A DNA stretch of 48,439 nucleotides, taken from assembly GCA_048550035.1 (NCBI GenBank), contig JBLYYQ010000086.1, forward strand, positions 1 to 48,439, written 5' to 3'. The notes beneath the pieces were generated by a model. It was not told where the DNA came from and did no database searches. It worked only from the letters and a program-made list of their open reading frames with translations. A program made the position numbers and the translations under genes. Of this stretch, positions 8,586 through 17,397 are shown piece by piece (the stretch's first letter is position 1; every line of letters begins with the position of its first letter). The stretch is from JBLYYQ01 sp048550035 (GTDB lineage Bacteria; Nitrospinota_A; UBA7883; JBLYYQ01).

Positions 8586-10247
8586 TTATTCGACTACCTT
8601 GACTTCATACGAATCATTATTATCTTTATCAATAACATGAACCGAACAAGCAAGACATGGGTCAAATGAGTGTATAGTTCTCAACACTTCTAACGGCTCT
8701 TTTGGATTAGCAATTGGAGTTCCAACGAGCGATGCCTCAAATGCTGATTTGATACCATTCATATCTCTTGGTGAACCGTTCCAAGTAGTTGGAACCACTA
8801 GTTGATAGTTCTTGATCTTACCATTCCCTATTTCTATCCAGTGACCTAATGCTCCTCGTGGTGCTTCAGTCAATCCATATCCGGTTGCAGCTCTTGGCAT
8901 CGTTGGCTTGTTATATGTATCATAGTTACCACCTCGCAAATTTGCTAGCAACTCATCTAATAATAGATATGCTTTCTCAGTTACTATCTTTGCTTCAATT
9001 GCTCTAGCAGCAGTCCTCCCTAATGTTGAAAATAGAACATCAGGCTTAGCTCCTAGCTTACCAAGCAACCAGTTAACATTCTCGACAGTCTCCTTATGAC
9101 CAGATGCATAGTTGACCAACATTCTTGAGAGTGGACCAACCTCACATGCCATACCATCATATCGTGGAGTTTTAAGCCATGAATATTTCTCGGAGGTATC
9201 AAGACCTGTATAATAAGGTTCTGTCTCTCCAACCGAAGGATGCAACGGCTTATCAGATTGATGTTTAAACCAAGTGTGAGTAACATCTTCAGTTATCTTA
9301 TCTATATCGACAGGATGGACTGTTGAAAGATCTCTATCTTTAATCATGCCTCGTGGGAACCAGAGGTTATCAGGTTCGCTACCAGTAACATTCTCTGGTG
9401 TCATCCCATATGATAAATAGTTTGTCAACCCACCACCGATTGCAGCCCAATCTAGGTAAAATGGTGCTACAGCAAGTATATCTGGTAAATAGACATTATT
9501 AACGAAGCTTGCTGTCTCATCTAGTAAGAATTTAAAATGAGCAATCCGATCAGGATCAAGATCATTTACACAGGTAACACCACCTACAGTATAGGTCTGA
9601 ATATGAGGGTTTTTAGCACCAAAGATGGCATGCATTTGAGCTGTATGAGCCTGCAACTTCAATGCATCAAGATAGTGCGAAACTGCCATAAGATTTGCTT
9701 CCGGTGGGAGCTTCATTGCAGGGTGACCCCAATAACCATTTGTGAACGGTCCAAGTTGTCCACCTTTAACAAACTTTGCTAACTTATCTTTAACATTCTT
9801 AAAATCACCTGGTCCAGATTTTGGAGAGTTTGGATTAATTGAGTTTGCTAGCTCTGAAGTCTTTTGTGGACTTGCAGATAGTGCAGATACTACATCTACC
9901 CAATCTAATGCATGGAGATGATAAAAATGTACCACATGATCGTGAATATGCTGAACCATATGGATCAGCTCTCTGATAATCCTAGCATTATCAGGAATAG
10001 TAATTCCAACTGCGTTTTCTACAGCCTTTACTGATGCTAGCGCATGAACAGTAGTGCAGACTCCGCATACTCTCTGAGTAATGATCCAGGCGTCACGTGG
10101 ATCACGATTACGTAAAAAGACCTCAAATCCACGCCACATAGTCCCTGATGACCATGCATCAGTAATTCTCCCATTCTCAACTTCTATCTCAACCCGAAGG
10201 TGTCCTTCAATCCTAGTTATTGGATCTACTACATGCCTTTGTCCCAT
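8586..10247 (-). CDS. hyaB: Uptake [NiFe]-hydrogenase large subunit
   Basis: A 553-residue group 1-type large subunit. The L1 motif 'RVCGVC' supplies Cys61 and Cys64, and the L2 motif 'DPCLACSVH' supplies Cys531 and Cys534; together these bind the Ni-Fe(CN)2CO centre. The sequence continues 16 residues past His537 (VIDKDNN...), the tail expected to be removed by HyaD. No signal peptide is seen, as expected for piggy-back Tat export with HyaA. It oxidises H2 at the periplasmic face. hyaA lies 6 bases upstream and hyaC 20 bases downstream. Confidence 0.97.
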   Translation of the reverse strand: MGQRHVVDPITRIEGHLRVEIEVENGRITDAWSSGTMWRGFEVFLRNRDPRDAWIITQRVCGVCTTVHALASVKAVENAVGITIPDNARIIRELIHMVQHIHDHVVHFYHLHALDWVDVVSALSASPQKTSELANSINPNSPKSGPGDFKNVKDKLAKFVKGGQLGPFTNGYWGHPAMKLPPEANLMAVSHYLDALKLQAHTAQMHAIFGAKNPHIQTYTVGGVTCVNDLDPDRIAHFKFLLDETASFVNNVYLPDILAVAPFYLDWAAIGGGLTNYLSYGMTPENVTGSEPDNLWFPRGMIKDRDLSTVHPVDIDKITEDVTHTWFKHQSDKPLHPSVGETEPYYTGLDTSEKYSWLKTPRYDGMACEVGPLSRMLVNYASGHKETVENVNWLLGKLGAKPDVLFSTLGRTAARAIEAKIVTEKAYLLLDELLANLRGGNYDTYNKPTMPRAATGYGLTEAPRGALGHWIEIGNGKIKNYQLVVPTTWNGSPRDMNGIKSAFEASLVGTPIANPKEPLEVLRTIHSFDPCLACSVHVIDKDNNDSYEVKVVE

Positions 10248-10253
10248 TATTTT

Positions 10254-11402
10254 CTATTCTCCACTTGTATCATTGAATTTGTTTCGACTTGCATATGTAT
10301 AGATTGCATGTGCTGTAGCTCCTAAAGTTGCCGCACCAACCAATGTTATCCCAATCTGATCAGCAGTAGCTTCTACCCCTGGCAATGATACTTTAGGAAG
10401 TCTCTCGTAAAATGGTTGCATATTCTCCCAGAACTCTGGCTCTGAACAACCAATACAGCCATGCCCACCTTTAATTGGCCATGAAGTGTTTTGATTATAC
10501 TCAACCCAAGCACAGTTATGGTATGTCTGCGGACCTTTACATCCAACCTTGTAGAGACACCATTTCTCTTTTGCTCCTTGATCACCAAACTCCTCTACAA
10601 ACTGACCTGCATCAAAATGAGCACGCCTTGGGCAGTTGTCATGGATTCGCTTCCCGTATGCAAATACTGGGCGACCAACTTTATCAGTCTTAGGTAATGA
10701 CCCTAAAAGTAAAAAATTAACTATTGTGGCTACAGAGTTGACAACATTATGTGGACAGCCTGGAATCTTAACTAATGGAACACTTGGTGGAACCACTCCA
10801 GACTCTTCTGCTCCTCCTGCTCCGGTTGGGTTTGGATATTGTGCCTGAACTCCTCCATACGAAGAGCAGGTCCCAACTGTTAAAACTGCCATCGCATCTT
10901 TACAGACATCGGTTGCTATCTCTAATGCAGTTTTGCCAGCTATCATACAGTAGCCACCTTTAACACCTTTTGGTCCAGCTGTTACTTTTGATGGAATAGC
11001 TCCTTCAATCACTACTATATATTTACCACGGTTCTCTTCCATAGCTTGTTCTAGCGCTGCCTCTGCCTGATAGCCAGACGCTGCCATGATTGTCTCATGG
11101 TAATCAACTGAAATAAGATTTAAGATCAACTCCTCTGCTGTTGGATATTCTGATCTTATGAATGCTTCAGAATCTCCTGTACATTCTTGGAAATGAAGCC
11201 AAATTACTGACGGTTTCCTTACTCCTGTTTCTACCGCCTCTGCTATTTTAGGAATCCACGCTGCTGATAATCCTAATGTCGCTGCCATTTTTGTGCAAAA
11301 TGAGATAAAAGATCGTCTATCCATATCTTTTAAAATCTTATCTCGCACATCTGACTGACCCGCTATATGACCTGCAATCGGACTCTGGATTGTTTTACAC
11401 AT
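10254..11402 (-). CDS. hyaA: Uptake [NiFe]-hydrogenase small (Fe-S) subunit, Tat-exported, with Asp at a proximal-cluster position
   Basis: A 382-residue small subunit. A Tat signal 'DRRSFISFCTKMAATLGLSA' lies at residues ~28-47. The proximal cluster motif reads 'ECTGDSEAF' where the family norm is CTGC, so Asp77 replaces a cysteine; Cys74, 'GTCSSYGG' and 'IPGCPHN' supply the other ligands. The extra cysteines of [4Fe-3S] enzymes are absent. Distal (HDNC, 'KWCLYKVGC') and medial ('YHNCAW', 'GHGCIGCSEPEFW') ligands are normal. A C-terminal hydrophobic helix (~350-370) anchors the subunit in the membrane. It carries electrons from HyaB to the cytochrome b. The start is upstream of the Tat motif; a few residues of uncertainty are possible. 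Confidence 0.96.
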   Translation of the reverse strand: MCKTIQSPIAGHIAGQSDVRDKILKDMDRRSFISFCTKMAATLGLSAAWIPKIAEAVETGVRKPSVIWLHFQECTGDSEAFIRSEYPTAEELILNLISVDYHETIMAASGYQAEAALEQAMEENRGKYIVVIEGAIPSKVTAGPKGVKGGYCMIAGKTALEIATDVCKDAMAVLTVGTCSSYGGVQAQYPNPTGAGGAEESGVVPPSVPLVKIPGCPHNVVNSVATIVNFLLLGSLPKTDKVGRPVFAYGKRIHDNCPRRAHFDAGQFVEEFGDQGAKEKWCLYKVGCKGPQTYHNCAWVEYNQNTSWPIKGGHGCIGCSEPEFWENMQPFYERLPKVSLPGVEATADQIGITLVGAATLGATAHAIYTYASRNKFNDTSGE

Positions 11403-11507
11403 AATTAAATTGCTCCATTGCTTATTATATTTATTTGACTATTTAACAACTATTTGATTACTACTCCTCTTTTTACTCTTCCTCCCCTCATTAAACTAAA
11501 TTTTTGA

Positions 11508-12326
11508 CTAATGATTGCCAGGACCTTCTGGCATATCTTTTGAACATTCATTAATTAACTCTTCAGATGGTGCAGCTTCATTAACCCGCTCACCATACTG
11601 ATCATTGAAATTACCTAACTCCTCTTTTCGAAAAAGTTTATAGCCACCTATTATTGACGACATATCCGAATCTAAATAGTTTGTATTCTTCCAAAACTGC
11701 ATGTAGACATGAATAACAACAAATAATCCGAGTAGATACATTGTCATGTGATGAATCAATCTTACCTGTTGCTGACTTCCTAGAAATGTCTCTGAATGAT
11801 TCCAAAAATTACCCCAAATAGTATGGTCTGCACCTGGTAAGTAGAGTAGCATTCCTGTGACAGTCATTATCAGTAATGCTGTTGCTATTGAAAACACTCC
11901 TATTCCACCTAGGGGGTTGACAAATCTATAATGATCCTCTGGCTCTTTTAAAACAATATACTTTTGCACCAATTTCATCGAGCCTATAACATTGCTTGGA
12001 GTTGGGAGAAACTGCATTATATCTTTGCTGCAAAGTGAGGTAAATGCTAAATAAAATCTAATAATAACAGATGCCAACGCTAAGCCTGCAAAACTAAAAT
12101 GTATCAGACGGGTCTTCCCCATTATATATGTCTGATATGCCTCTGTGTAATTAAAGTTTGATGGGGGATTTGCTATCATAAACCCTGTTATTCCCAGCAT
12201 CAAAACTGATATTGCCAATATCCAGTGCAAAATACAGGCAAAAGATGACCTTGTCTGGCAGAGAAAATAGGTGTTATTATCAGTATAGACCCCTTCTTGT
12301 ACCTTGATCCTTGTCGCTGACTCCAT
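11508..12326 (-). CDS. Second hydrogenase-type cytochrome b, upstream of hyaA
   Basis: A 272-residue membrane cytochrome b paralogous to the HyaC-like protein at 7873-8565. It has 'ILHWILAISVLMLGITGFM', 'TRLIHFSFAGLALA' and 'VRLIHHMTMYLLGLFVVIHVYMQFW', all giving heme histidines at matching places. It carries a ~20-residue longer N-terminus and a ~30-residue hydrophilic C-terminal tail. GGAGG is well placed 8 bases before the ATG. It heads the hydrogenase operon, 105 bases before hyaA. Having one cytochrome b on each side of the hyaAB pair is unusual; it may serve an alternative quinone or another partner. Confidence 0.88.
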   Translation of the reverse strand: MESATRIKVQEGVYTDNNTYFLCQTRSSFACILHWILAISVLMLGITGFMIANPPSNFNYTEAYQTYIMGKTRLIHFSFAGLALASVIIRFYLAFTSLCSKDIMQFLPTPSNVIGSMKLVQKYIVLKEPEDHYRFVNPLGGIGVFSIATALLIMTVTGMLLYLPGADHTIWGNFWNHSETFLGSQQQVRLIHHMTMYLLGLFVVIHVYMQFWKNTNYLDSDMSSIIGGYKLFRKEELGNFNDQYGERVNEAAPSEELINECSKDMPEGPGNH

Positions 12327-12327
12327 A

Positions 12328-12423
12328 TCAATTACCTCCTATGCTAAGAAATGTATATGATACCGAATTTATAGCTTTTGTGATCTGTCTGTCTTGATGA
12401 AAACCTGCTTGTATATTGTTCAT
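12328..12423 (-). CDS. Possible 31-codon leader ORF ahead of the hydrogenase operon
   Basis: ATG at 12423 is preceded by AAGGAT at a plausible distance. The frame stays open for 31 codons and stops (TGA) one base before the ATG of the cytochrome b gene. This TGA-T-ATG arrangement would allow translational coupling. The product (MNNIQAGFHQDR...) resembles nothing I recognise. It may be a chance ORF in the leader. Confidence 0.25.
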   Translation of the reverse strand: MNNIQAGFHQDRQITKAINSVSYTFLSIGGN

Positions 12424-12474
12424 GTTACATCCTTTCATCTTAAAACAACTGTATAGAGGAACAAGCGATAAACT

Positions 12475-12489
12475 GCAATAGCCTACCCC
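12475..12489 (-). promoter_or_regulatory. Candidate -24/-12 (sigma54-type) promoter for the hydrogenase operon
   Basis: On the minus strand 12489-12475 reads GGGGTAGGCTATTGC. It keeps GG and TTGC at the exact -24/-12 spacing but departs from TGGCAC at the third to sixth positions. It lies ~150 bases before the cytochrome b start. The surrounding gene-poor stretch 12327-12674 (348 bases) otherwise holds only the possible leader ORF; I see no clear terminator. Confidence 0.35.
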
Positions 12490-12674
12490 TTCTTGCTATC
12501 ATTGCTTGTTGAGCAGTTATGACGAATGTTGAAGTCTAAACAGAATATATCTGTTTGTCAAGGTCAAAAATGAAAAAGATAGATTAATCCCAATTTTTCC
12601 ATGAAAGTATTGGAAATAGTAGGGTTACTAATCTAGAGGGTTAGTTTTGATCTGATTTGAAGTAGAGAGCTTTG

Positions 12675-14069
12675 TTAAAATTTGCTAGCTTCTACCTGGT
12701 TATTACTACTGTTGAGGTTGTTTTGATACTGTTTGACCTTTCGGTAGAGTTTTGGTCTTGAAACATTCAAAATTTTTGCTGCTTTAGAGATATTCCCATT
12801 TAACCTATTGAATATATAGAGTATATGTTCTTTTTCAACCTGATCTAATGTCGCAAACTCTCTGTTTTCATTTTCAAATTTAGCTCTTTTAGAAGTAATA
12901 GAGAGATCTGTATGTTTAATTAAATTTTCGTTTGAGGTTGCACATGCCCGCTTCATTACACTCTGCAGCTCTCGTATATTACCTGGCCAACCATGTTCTA
13001 GTAAAGTAGAGTATCCCTGTTTTGATAGCTTCTTAATTGGTTCATTAGATCTCGCAGCCTCATTTTGCAAAATATTTTCTACAATTAAACCTATATCGCT
13101 CTTTCGCTCTTTAAGTGATGCAATTTTGATGGTAAATGTTGAAAGTTTATAATAAAGATCATCACGAAACTCACCCTTCTTAACTAGAGGCCATAGATCT
13201 TTCGTAGTTGAAAATATCAATCGCGCTGATGACTTGATAGTCTGATATCCACCGATTCTTTGAAATTCTGAATGTTCAAGAAATTGTAGCAGTTTTGCCT
13301 GTAGAGAAGCTGAGACCCTGTCAATATCATGAATGAATAGAGTTCCATTTGATCCAAGTTCTAATAGTCCAATTTCTCTTCTTACTGCCCCAATAAAGGT
13401 ATCTGGTTCATGTCCGAATATCTGGCTTTCAAGTGATAGATCATTACTTGTAGCAGAGCTAGTAAAAAATAGAGGCCCGCTGCTCCGGCTTGAGAGTGAA
13501 TGGAGTTTCGCGGCAACAGTTCTTTTCCCAACACCTGAATCCCCGATCAATAGTAGAGGATCATCTAATGGTCCTAATTTTTTAATCTCTTCTCTCATGT
13601 TGTTAACAGGGAGTGATTCCCCTATTAGCTGCTGGTCAGCAAGGTTATCTTTAAGATTGCTCTCTTTTAATCGTTTCCTCTCAAATGCCCGCTTCACAAT
13701 CGATTCAAGTTCAAGTAGCTTACACGGTTTAGTTATATAGTCATATGCACCAAGCTTCATCGCTTCAATGGCAGTCTCAAGGTTAGCTTCGCCTGTTAAT
13801 ATTATCGCTTCAAAGTTTGGAGAGAATCTATTTATCTCTTTTAATAGCTCGATCCCTGACATATTTGGCATAAAAAGATCGAATATCCCTACATCAAAGT
13901 TATGAGTACGGGCAATTTCTAACGCTTCAGTTCCGCTTGATGCAGTTGTCACATCAAATTGAGTAGATTGAAACTGTCGAGCAAGTTGGCTATTTATAGT
14001 TTCGTCGTCATCTACAACCAATACTTCAGGGTGATGTTCTAACCTCTCGTTAGCTGTTTGCCAGCTCAT
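12675..14069 (-). CDS. NtrC-family response regulator with degenerate AAA+ domain
   Basis: A 464-residue three-domain regulator. Residues ~14-130 are the receiver, with acidic pocket Asp20-22, phosphoacceptor Asp64 ('GIFDLFMPNMSG') and Lys114 ('ITKP'). Residues ~148-375 are AAA+: Walker A 'GDSGVGKR' at 176-183, and a Walker B-like 'GTLFIHDID' where GTLFLDEI is usual. The GAFTGA loop is 'DTFIGA' at 223-228, losing the Thr that contacts sigma54. The C-terminus is a Fis-type helix-turn-helix ('NGNISKAAKILNVSRPKLYRKVKQY'). No sensor kinase is adjacent. Its position just upstream of the hydrogenase operon, on the same strand, suggests a HoxA/HupR-like role, but the target is inferred. Mutated motifs suggest it may not drive classic sigma54 opening. 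Confidence 0.88.
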   Translation of the reverse strand: MSWQTANERLEHHPEVLVVDDDETINSQLARQFQSTQFDVTTASSGTEALEIARTHNFDVGIFDLFMPNMSGIELLKEINRFSPNFEAIILTGEANLETAIEAMKLGAYDYITKPCKLLELESIVKRAFERKRLKESNLKDNLADQQLIGESLPVNNMREEIKKLGPLDDPLLLIGDSGVGKRTVAAKLHSLSSRSSGPLFFTSSATSNDLSLESQIFGHEPDTFIGAVRREIGLLELGSNGTLFIHDIDRVSASLQAKLLQFLEHSEFQRIGGYQTIKSSARLIFSTTKDLWPLVKKGEFRDDLYYKLSTFTIKIASLKERKSDIGLIVENILQNEAARSNEPIKKLSKQGYSTLLEHGWPGNIRELQSVMKRACATSNENLIKHTDLSITSKRAKFENENREFATLDQVEKEHILYIFNRLNGNISKAAKILNVSRPKLYRKVKQYQNNLNSSNNQVEASKF

Positions 14070-14245
14070 AGCAGGTTTTTTGCAAATAGGTGGACTGAAT
14101 AAGCCGATCTAATTCCCAAATTCGTATAGCACATTTGCATCCTCTTAACCGACCTTATAGTTCGCTATCTAACAGTAGTATCCTATATAACAATAAGACA
14201 GTTAGTTTGAAAAAGTCAAATCGACCGTTTGCAAAGTTCGCTTGA

Positions 14246-14743
14246 TTAGATATGATCTAGTATGAGATCAATAAACTCGCGGACCGCTCCTTGTCCACCT
14301 TTTTTCAAAGTAATGTAATCGGCAGCAGCTAGCGTATCCTCGGTGGAATCTGCAACTGCAACTCCAATCCCAGCGACTTTCATTGCGCTAATATCAAGTA
14401 TATCATCACCTATAAAGACAACCTGATCAGGAGTAAGCTGATTTTCATCCATTATCTCTTTTAGGGTTTCACCTTTATCAACAGTAGCTATCTTAACAAC
14501 TTCAATCCCAAGCTCGTCTGCTCGATGAAAAGTTGACTTTGAATAGCGACCAGATATGATAGCAAATCGGATCCCAGCTTTAATCGCCATTACAATCCCT
14601 GCTCCATCTTTAACATCAAACCGTTTAAACTCATCTCTTGAACCAGAAATATAAATCGAGCCATCTGTTAAAGTCCCATCTATATCTAAGGCAACTAGTT
14701 TAATCTTCTTCAATTTTGATATTAATTTAGAGTCTATTTCCAT
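14246..14743 (-). CDS. kdsC: 3-deoxy-D-manno-octulosonate 8-phosphate phosphatase KdsC
   Basis: A 165-residue HAD-superfamily C0 phosphatase of typical KdsC length. Motif I is 'ALDIDGTLTDGSIY', motif II 'AIISGRYS', the lysine lies in 'VDKGETL' and motif III is 'FIGDDILDISAM'. It dephosphorylates KDO-8-P for LPS inner core synthesis, indicating an outer membrane. It stands alone between the response regulator and tRNA-Lys; kdsD and the lpt genes are not adjacent. Confidence 0.92.
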   Translation of the reverse strand: MEIDSKLISKLKKIKLVALDIDGTLTDGSIYISGSRDEFKRFDVKDGAGIVMAIKAGIRFAIISGRYSKSTFHRADELGIEVVKIATVDKGETLKEIMDENQLTPDQVVFIGDDILDISAMKVAGIGVAVADSTEDTLAAADYITLKKGGQGAVREFIDLILDHI

Positions 14744-14849
14744 GTTGATCCTTAAAATTGTATTGATCCGTCAGCTATTCATATCATAATAACTTAGGTC
14801 ATATGAGTTTAAATGTAACAATAATTGGCATCTGTATTTATCGCTGTAA

Positions 14850-14925
14850 TGGTGAGCCGTGCAGGGATCGAACCTGCGACAAGCTGATTAAGAGTCAGCT
14901 GCTCTACCAGCTGAGCTAACGGCCC
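14850..14925 (-). tRNA. tRNA-Lys (anticodon CUU), CCA encoded
   Basis: The minus strand folds as a 76-base cloverleaf. The 7-bp acceptor is GGGCCGT/ACGGCTC with one G-T pair, the D arm contains AGCTCAGCTGGTAGAGC, and the anticodon stem GCTGA/TCAGC encloses loop CTCTTAA. The T arm is GCAGG-TTCGATC-CCTGC, and CCA is genomically encoded. The anticodon CUU decodes AAG. It lies between kdsC and the divergent pilus operon. Confidence 0.96.
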
Positions 14926-15098
14926 TACAGTAATGATAGCTGATAGCTGATAAAAAAAGAAACAATTATTTAAAAATGAAGTTATATTACTAAAATAAGA
15001 AAACATCTTAATTATAGACAATTGTCCTTTTCTTATTTCAAGTTATTTAGTATTATGAAGTTGTCCCCATTCTCCGCAAAATTACTTTGCGAGGAAAT

Positions 15099-15584
15099 AT
15101 GATAGCATTACCAATGAGCAATAAGCGAAAAGTTAATAGCTCTTGTCTTCTGCTAGCTTCTAACAAGTCTGGCTTCACCCTGATTGAAGTACTTGTAGCA
15201 ATGGCAGTTATCTTGATTGCTATATTAGGTCTAACCTCTTTACAGGTTACCTCAATCTCAGCGGAGCGAACAGCAAAGCTTAATGAAGCTTGTTACAACA
15301 CTGCGGCTGCTTTACTTGATACCACAATGCAGGAGCTTGCTGTGCGAGGGATGGACTCTTCTACTAATACCTATGCTGAAATTGCGGCTACTGTTACCGA
15401 TATTGGGGCCGAGCTAACCAGTGCTATGCCAGAACTTGGTTCTGGTGTTACAGCAAGTAGCGTCAACATCGGAAGTACACTAGCATCATTTCCTCCAGGA
15501 CTAAGCCTTGCTGATATATCAATAACAATTGGGTGGCAAAATAAAGGTACAAATAAAACATGCGTAACATCAACCCTCTTTTAA
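15099..15584 (+). CDS. pilV: Type IV pilus minor pilin PilV-like
   Basis: About 161 residues. A class III prepilin cleavage site is followed by the hydrophobic spine 'GFTLIEVLVAMAVILIAILG', the canonical N-methylation motif with Glu5, and then a short globular domain. ATG 15099 was chosen because GAGG lies just ahead (short spacing); ATG 15114 is the alternative. The gene leads the run pilV-pilW-pilX-pilY1-fimT, which together form the priming tip complex of the pilus. It overlaps pilW by 25 bases. Confidence 0.85.
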   Translation: MIALPMSNKRKVNSSCLLLASNKSGFTLIEVLVAMAVILIAILGLTSLQVTSISAERTAKLNEACYNTAAALLDTTMQELAVRGMDSSTNTYAEIAATVTDIGAELTSAMPELGSGVTASSVNIGSTLASFPPGLSLADISITIGWQNKGTNKTCVTSTLF

Positions 15585-16669
15585 GAACTAACTCGATAGG
15601 CTATACCTTAATCGAGGTCCTTGTTGCAATAGCAATCGGTGGTATAGTCTTAGCTGGGCTAGCCAGTATCTTAACTACTAATCAGCAATCTAAGCACCTT
15701 GTCAATGAGCAGCAGCTATTGTCAGAAAGTGGACGGACTGCAATGAGCTTCTTACGCCACTCTATTCAAGGTGCAATAGTCTCACAAATTATACCGTTTG
15801 ACAATGTCGCTACACCTCCTATAGAACCAACTGGAATTGCTAACAGGTTGGCCGGCACTGATGCTATCAGACTCTTTACTCCAGTGGCATTACAGAGTGC
15901 TATTCAGATCCCAGCTGGATCAATATGTCCTGCTTATGGTAGTGGTGGTCGGAGACTTGCTCTGCCAGACAACTTGCTAGAAACTGCTCCAGATTATACA
16001 GCCTCATTCACAACTAACCGTTATAAAGTATTACTTTTTGATTGTAATGCCCCTACTAATAGTTGTACCGCAACCGCACGACGAACTGGCCCTACATTAC
16101 CAGGCTCTATCGCTGCATCTCCGGGTGGTGGGTTACCAGCGGCTATACCAGATACAGGATGTGATAACTATGCTCTCGATGCTGATGCTACTTTAACTAA
16201 TAGTAGTACAGGTGGGCCTGGGGGTAGCTGTAGTGCAGTTGCCCTCTCTACTAATATCTGTTTCTCTATCGGCACTGAATCGCTCTATTACATACGAACT
16301 TCTGATCCAGGATTGTCGTCTGGCCCAGCAGTTGCCCCACAGCTGGTTAGATATACCCCAGATGGCTCCACAGAGGTGATCGCAGATAACGTACTTGATA
16401 TGCAAATAGAGTACCAGTATAGCGATAACCCGGGAACTTGGGTAGGTAGCGACCCTGCGGTTACAAGCAGTAGCCTATTGGCAAATGCAAGTAACATATC
16501 TCTAGTCAGGGTTAGATTACAATTATATAGTGATAAAAAACGCTCAGCTACCGATACCAGCACTTTAACATTACTAGATGACTCTGGTATATCAGCGGCC
16601 GTTCAAACTAGCCTTGCTGGCCGAATCACTAGAGACACTGAACGCATATTTAGACTTCGAGGTAACTAA
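15560..16669 (+). CDS. pilW: Type IV pilus minor pilin PilW-like
   Basis: 369 residues. The prepilin motif 'GYTLIEVLVAIAIGGIVLAG' has Glu5, and a large cysteine-bearing globular domain follows, in keeping with PilW size. The C-terminal part 'LDMQIEYQYSDNPGTW...SLVRVRLQLYSDKK' is typical of PilW-like proteins. It starts inside the 3' end of pilV and stops one base before pilX, indicating a tightly coupled operon. Confidence 0.86.
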   Translation: MRNINPLLRTNSIGYTLIEVLVAIAIGGIVLAGLASILTTNQQSKHLVNEQQLLSESGRTAMSFLRHSIQGAIVSQIIPFDNVATPPIEPTGIANRLAGTDAIRLFTPVALQSAIQIPAGSICPAYGSGGRRLALPDNLLETAPDYTASFTTNRYKVLLFDCNAPTNSCTATARRTGPTLPGSIAASPGGGLPAAIPDTGCDNYALDADATLTNSSTGGPGGSCSAVALSTNICFSIGTESLYYIRTSDPGLSSGPAVAPQLVRYTPDGSTEVIADNVLDMQIEYQYSDNPGTWVGSDPAVTSSSLLANASNISLVRVRLQLYSDKKRSATDTSTLTLLDDSGISAAVQTSLAGRITRDTERIFRLRGN

Positions 16670-16670
16670 A

Positions 16671-17360
16671 ATGATAAAAAAACGGATATTTAATCGACTT
16701 TTATTACTATCTATCACCACAAATCGCACTGGCATTGTTTTATTAACTTCACTTGCGATAATTTCAATAGTTAGTATGTTGGCACTCTTCGTTGCTGCAA
16801 CTGCATTGAGTGAGCAACGTCTATCATTCAACTCAATCAATAAAACAAGGGCATTTCTCCTAGCAGATGAGGGCCTAACGTTAGCTCAAGCAAGGTTAAA
16901 TGCAGATCTTACTGGTAGCTCGTTAACCACCTATCTAACAACACCCCCAACCACAGCTACTGGATCTGCTACTAGCTTTTACTGTCAAGGCTGCGGGGGC
17001 AACGACGCAGGTGGCGATCCAATCAATATTGGAAATGGCCCTTGGCTAGATGGCGGTATAACGGTAGCTATCTCTGAGCTTCCAGCTGGCGCAGGCCGGA
17101 TCTTTGCTGAATCTTACAGAGTTACTCTATGGGATAATGATGAGAGCCTCGCTTCTAGCTGTGGTGATACCGATCCAGCAGTAGATTGTGATGGTCTAGC
17201 TATCATTCGCTCTGTAGGAACTATTAGTCTTCCTAATGGTAATCCAGTAGCTCGTTCTGTTCAGGAAATAACTTTTTCTAACCGAAGCATGTCAATCCCT
17301 ACCGGTGGTCTTTCTGAGGCCCAAAGTGGTGGCGGAAGTAGCAAAAGCGGTACTAATTAA
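16671..17360 (+). CDS. pilX: Type IV pilus minor pilin PilX-like
   Basis: 229 residues from ATG 16671, one base past the pilW stop; a longer in-frame start inside pilW is unlikely. The N-terminal segment 'RTGIVLLTSLAIISIVSMLALFVAATALSEQR' is the PilX-type hydrophobic helix, which diverges from the classic GFTLIE motif and has no Glu5 match. The remainder contains cysteine pairs (CQGCGG; CGDTDPAVDC) and a Gly/Ser-rich C-terminus. PilX-class proteins work with PilY1, whose gene follows after 37 bases. Confidence 0.8.
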   Translation: MIKKRIFNRLLLLSITTNRTGIVLLTSLAIISIVSMLALFVAATALSEQRLSFNSINKTRAFLLADEGLTLAQARLNADLTGSSLTTYLTTPPTTATGSATSFYCQGCGGNDAGGDPINIGNGPWLDGGITVAISELPAGAGRIFAESYRVTLWDNDESLASSCGDTDPAVDCDGLAIIRSVGTISLPNGNPVARSVQEITFSNRSMSIPTGGLSEAQSGGGSSKSGTN

Positions 17361-17397
17361 TTTGAAAATATATATGAGTTTCATGAAAGGAGTGGTT

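Noticed and set aside
13333..13740. 135-codon plus-strand open frame inside the response regulator
   Set aside because: Antisense shadow of the AAA+ and receiver coding sequence; composition follows the opposite strand.
15017..15026. Palindrome GACAATTGTC in the tRNA-Lys/pilV spacer
   Set aside because: Ten bases in AT-rich sequence can occur by chance; no partner site or regulator suggests a function.
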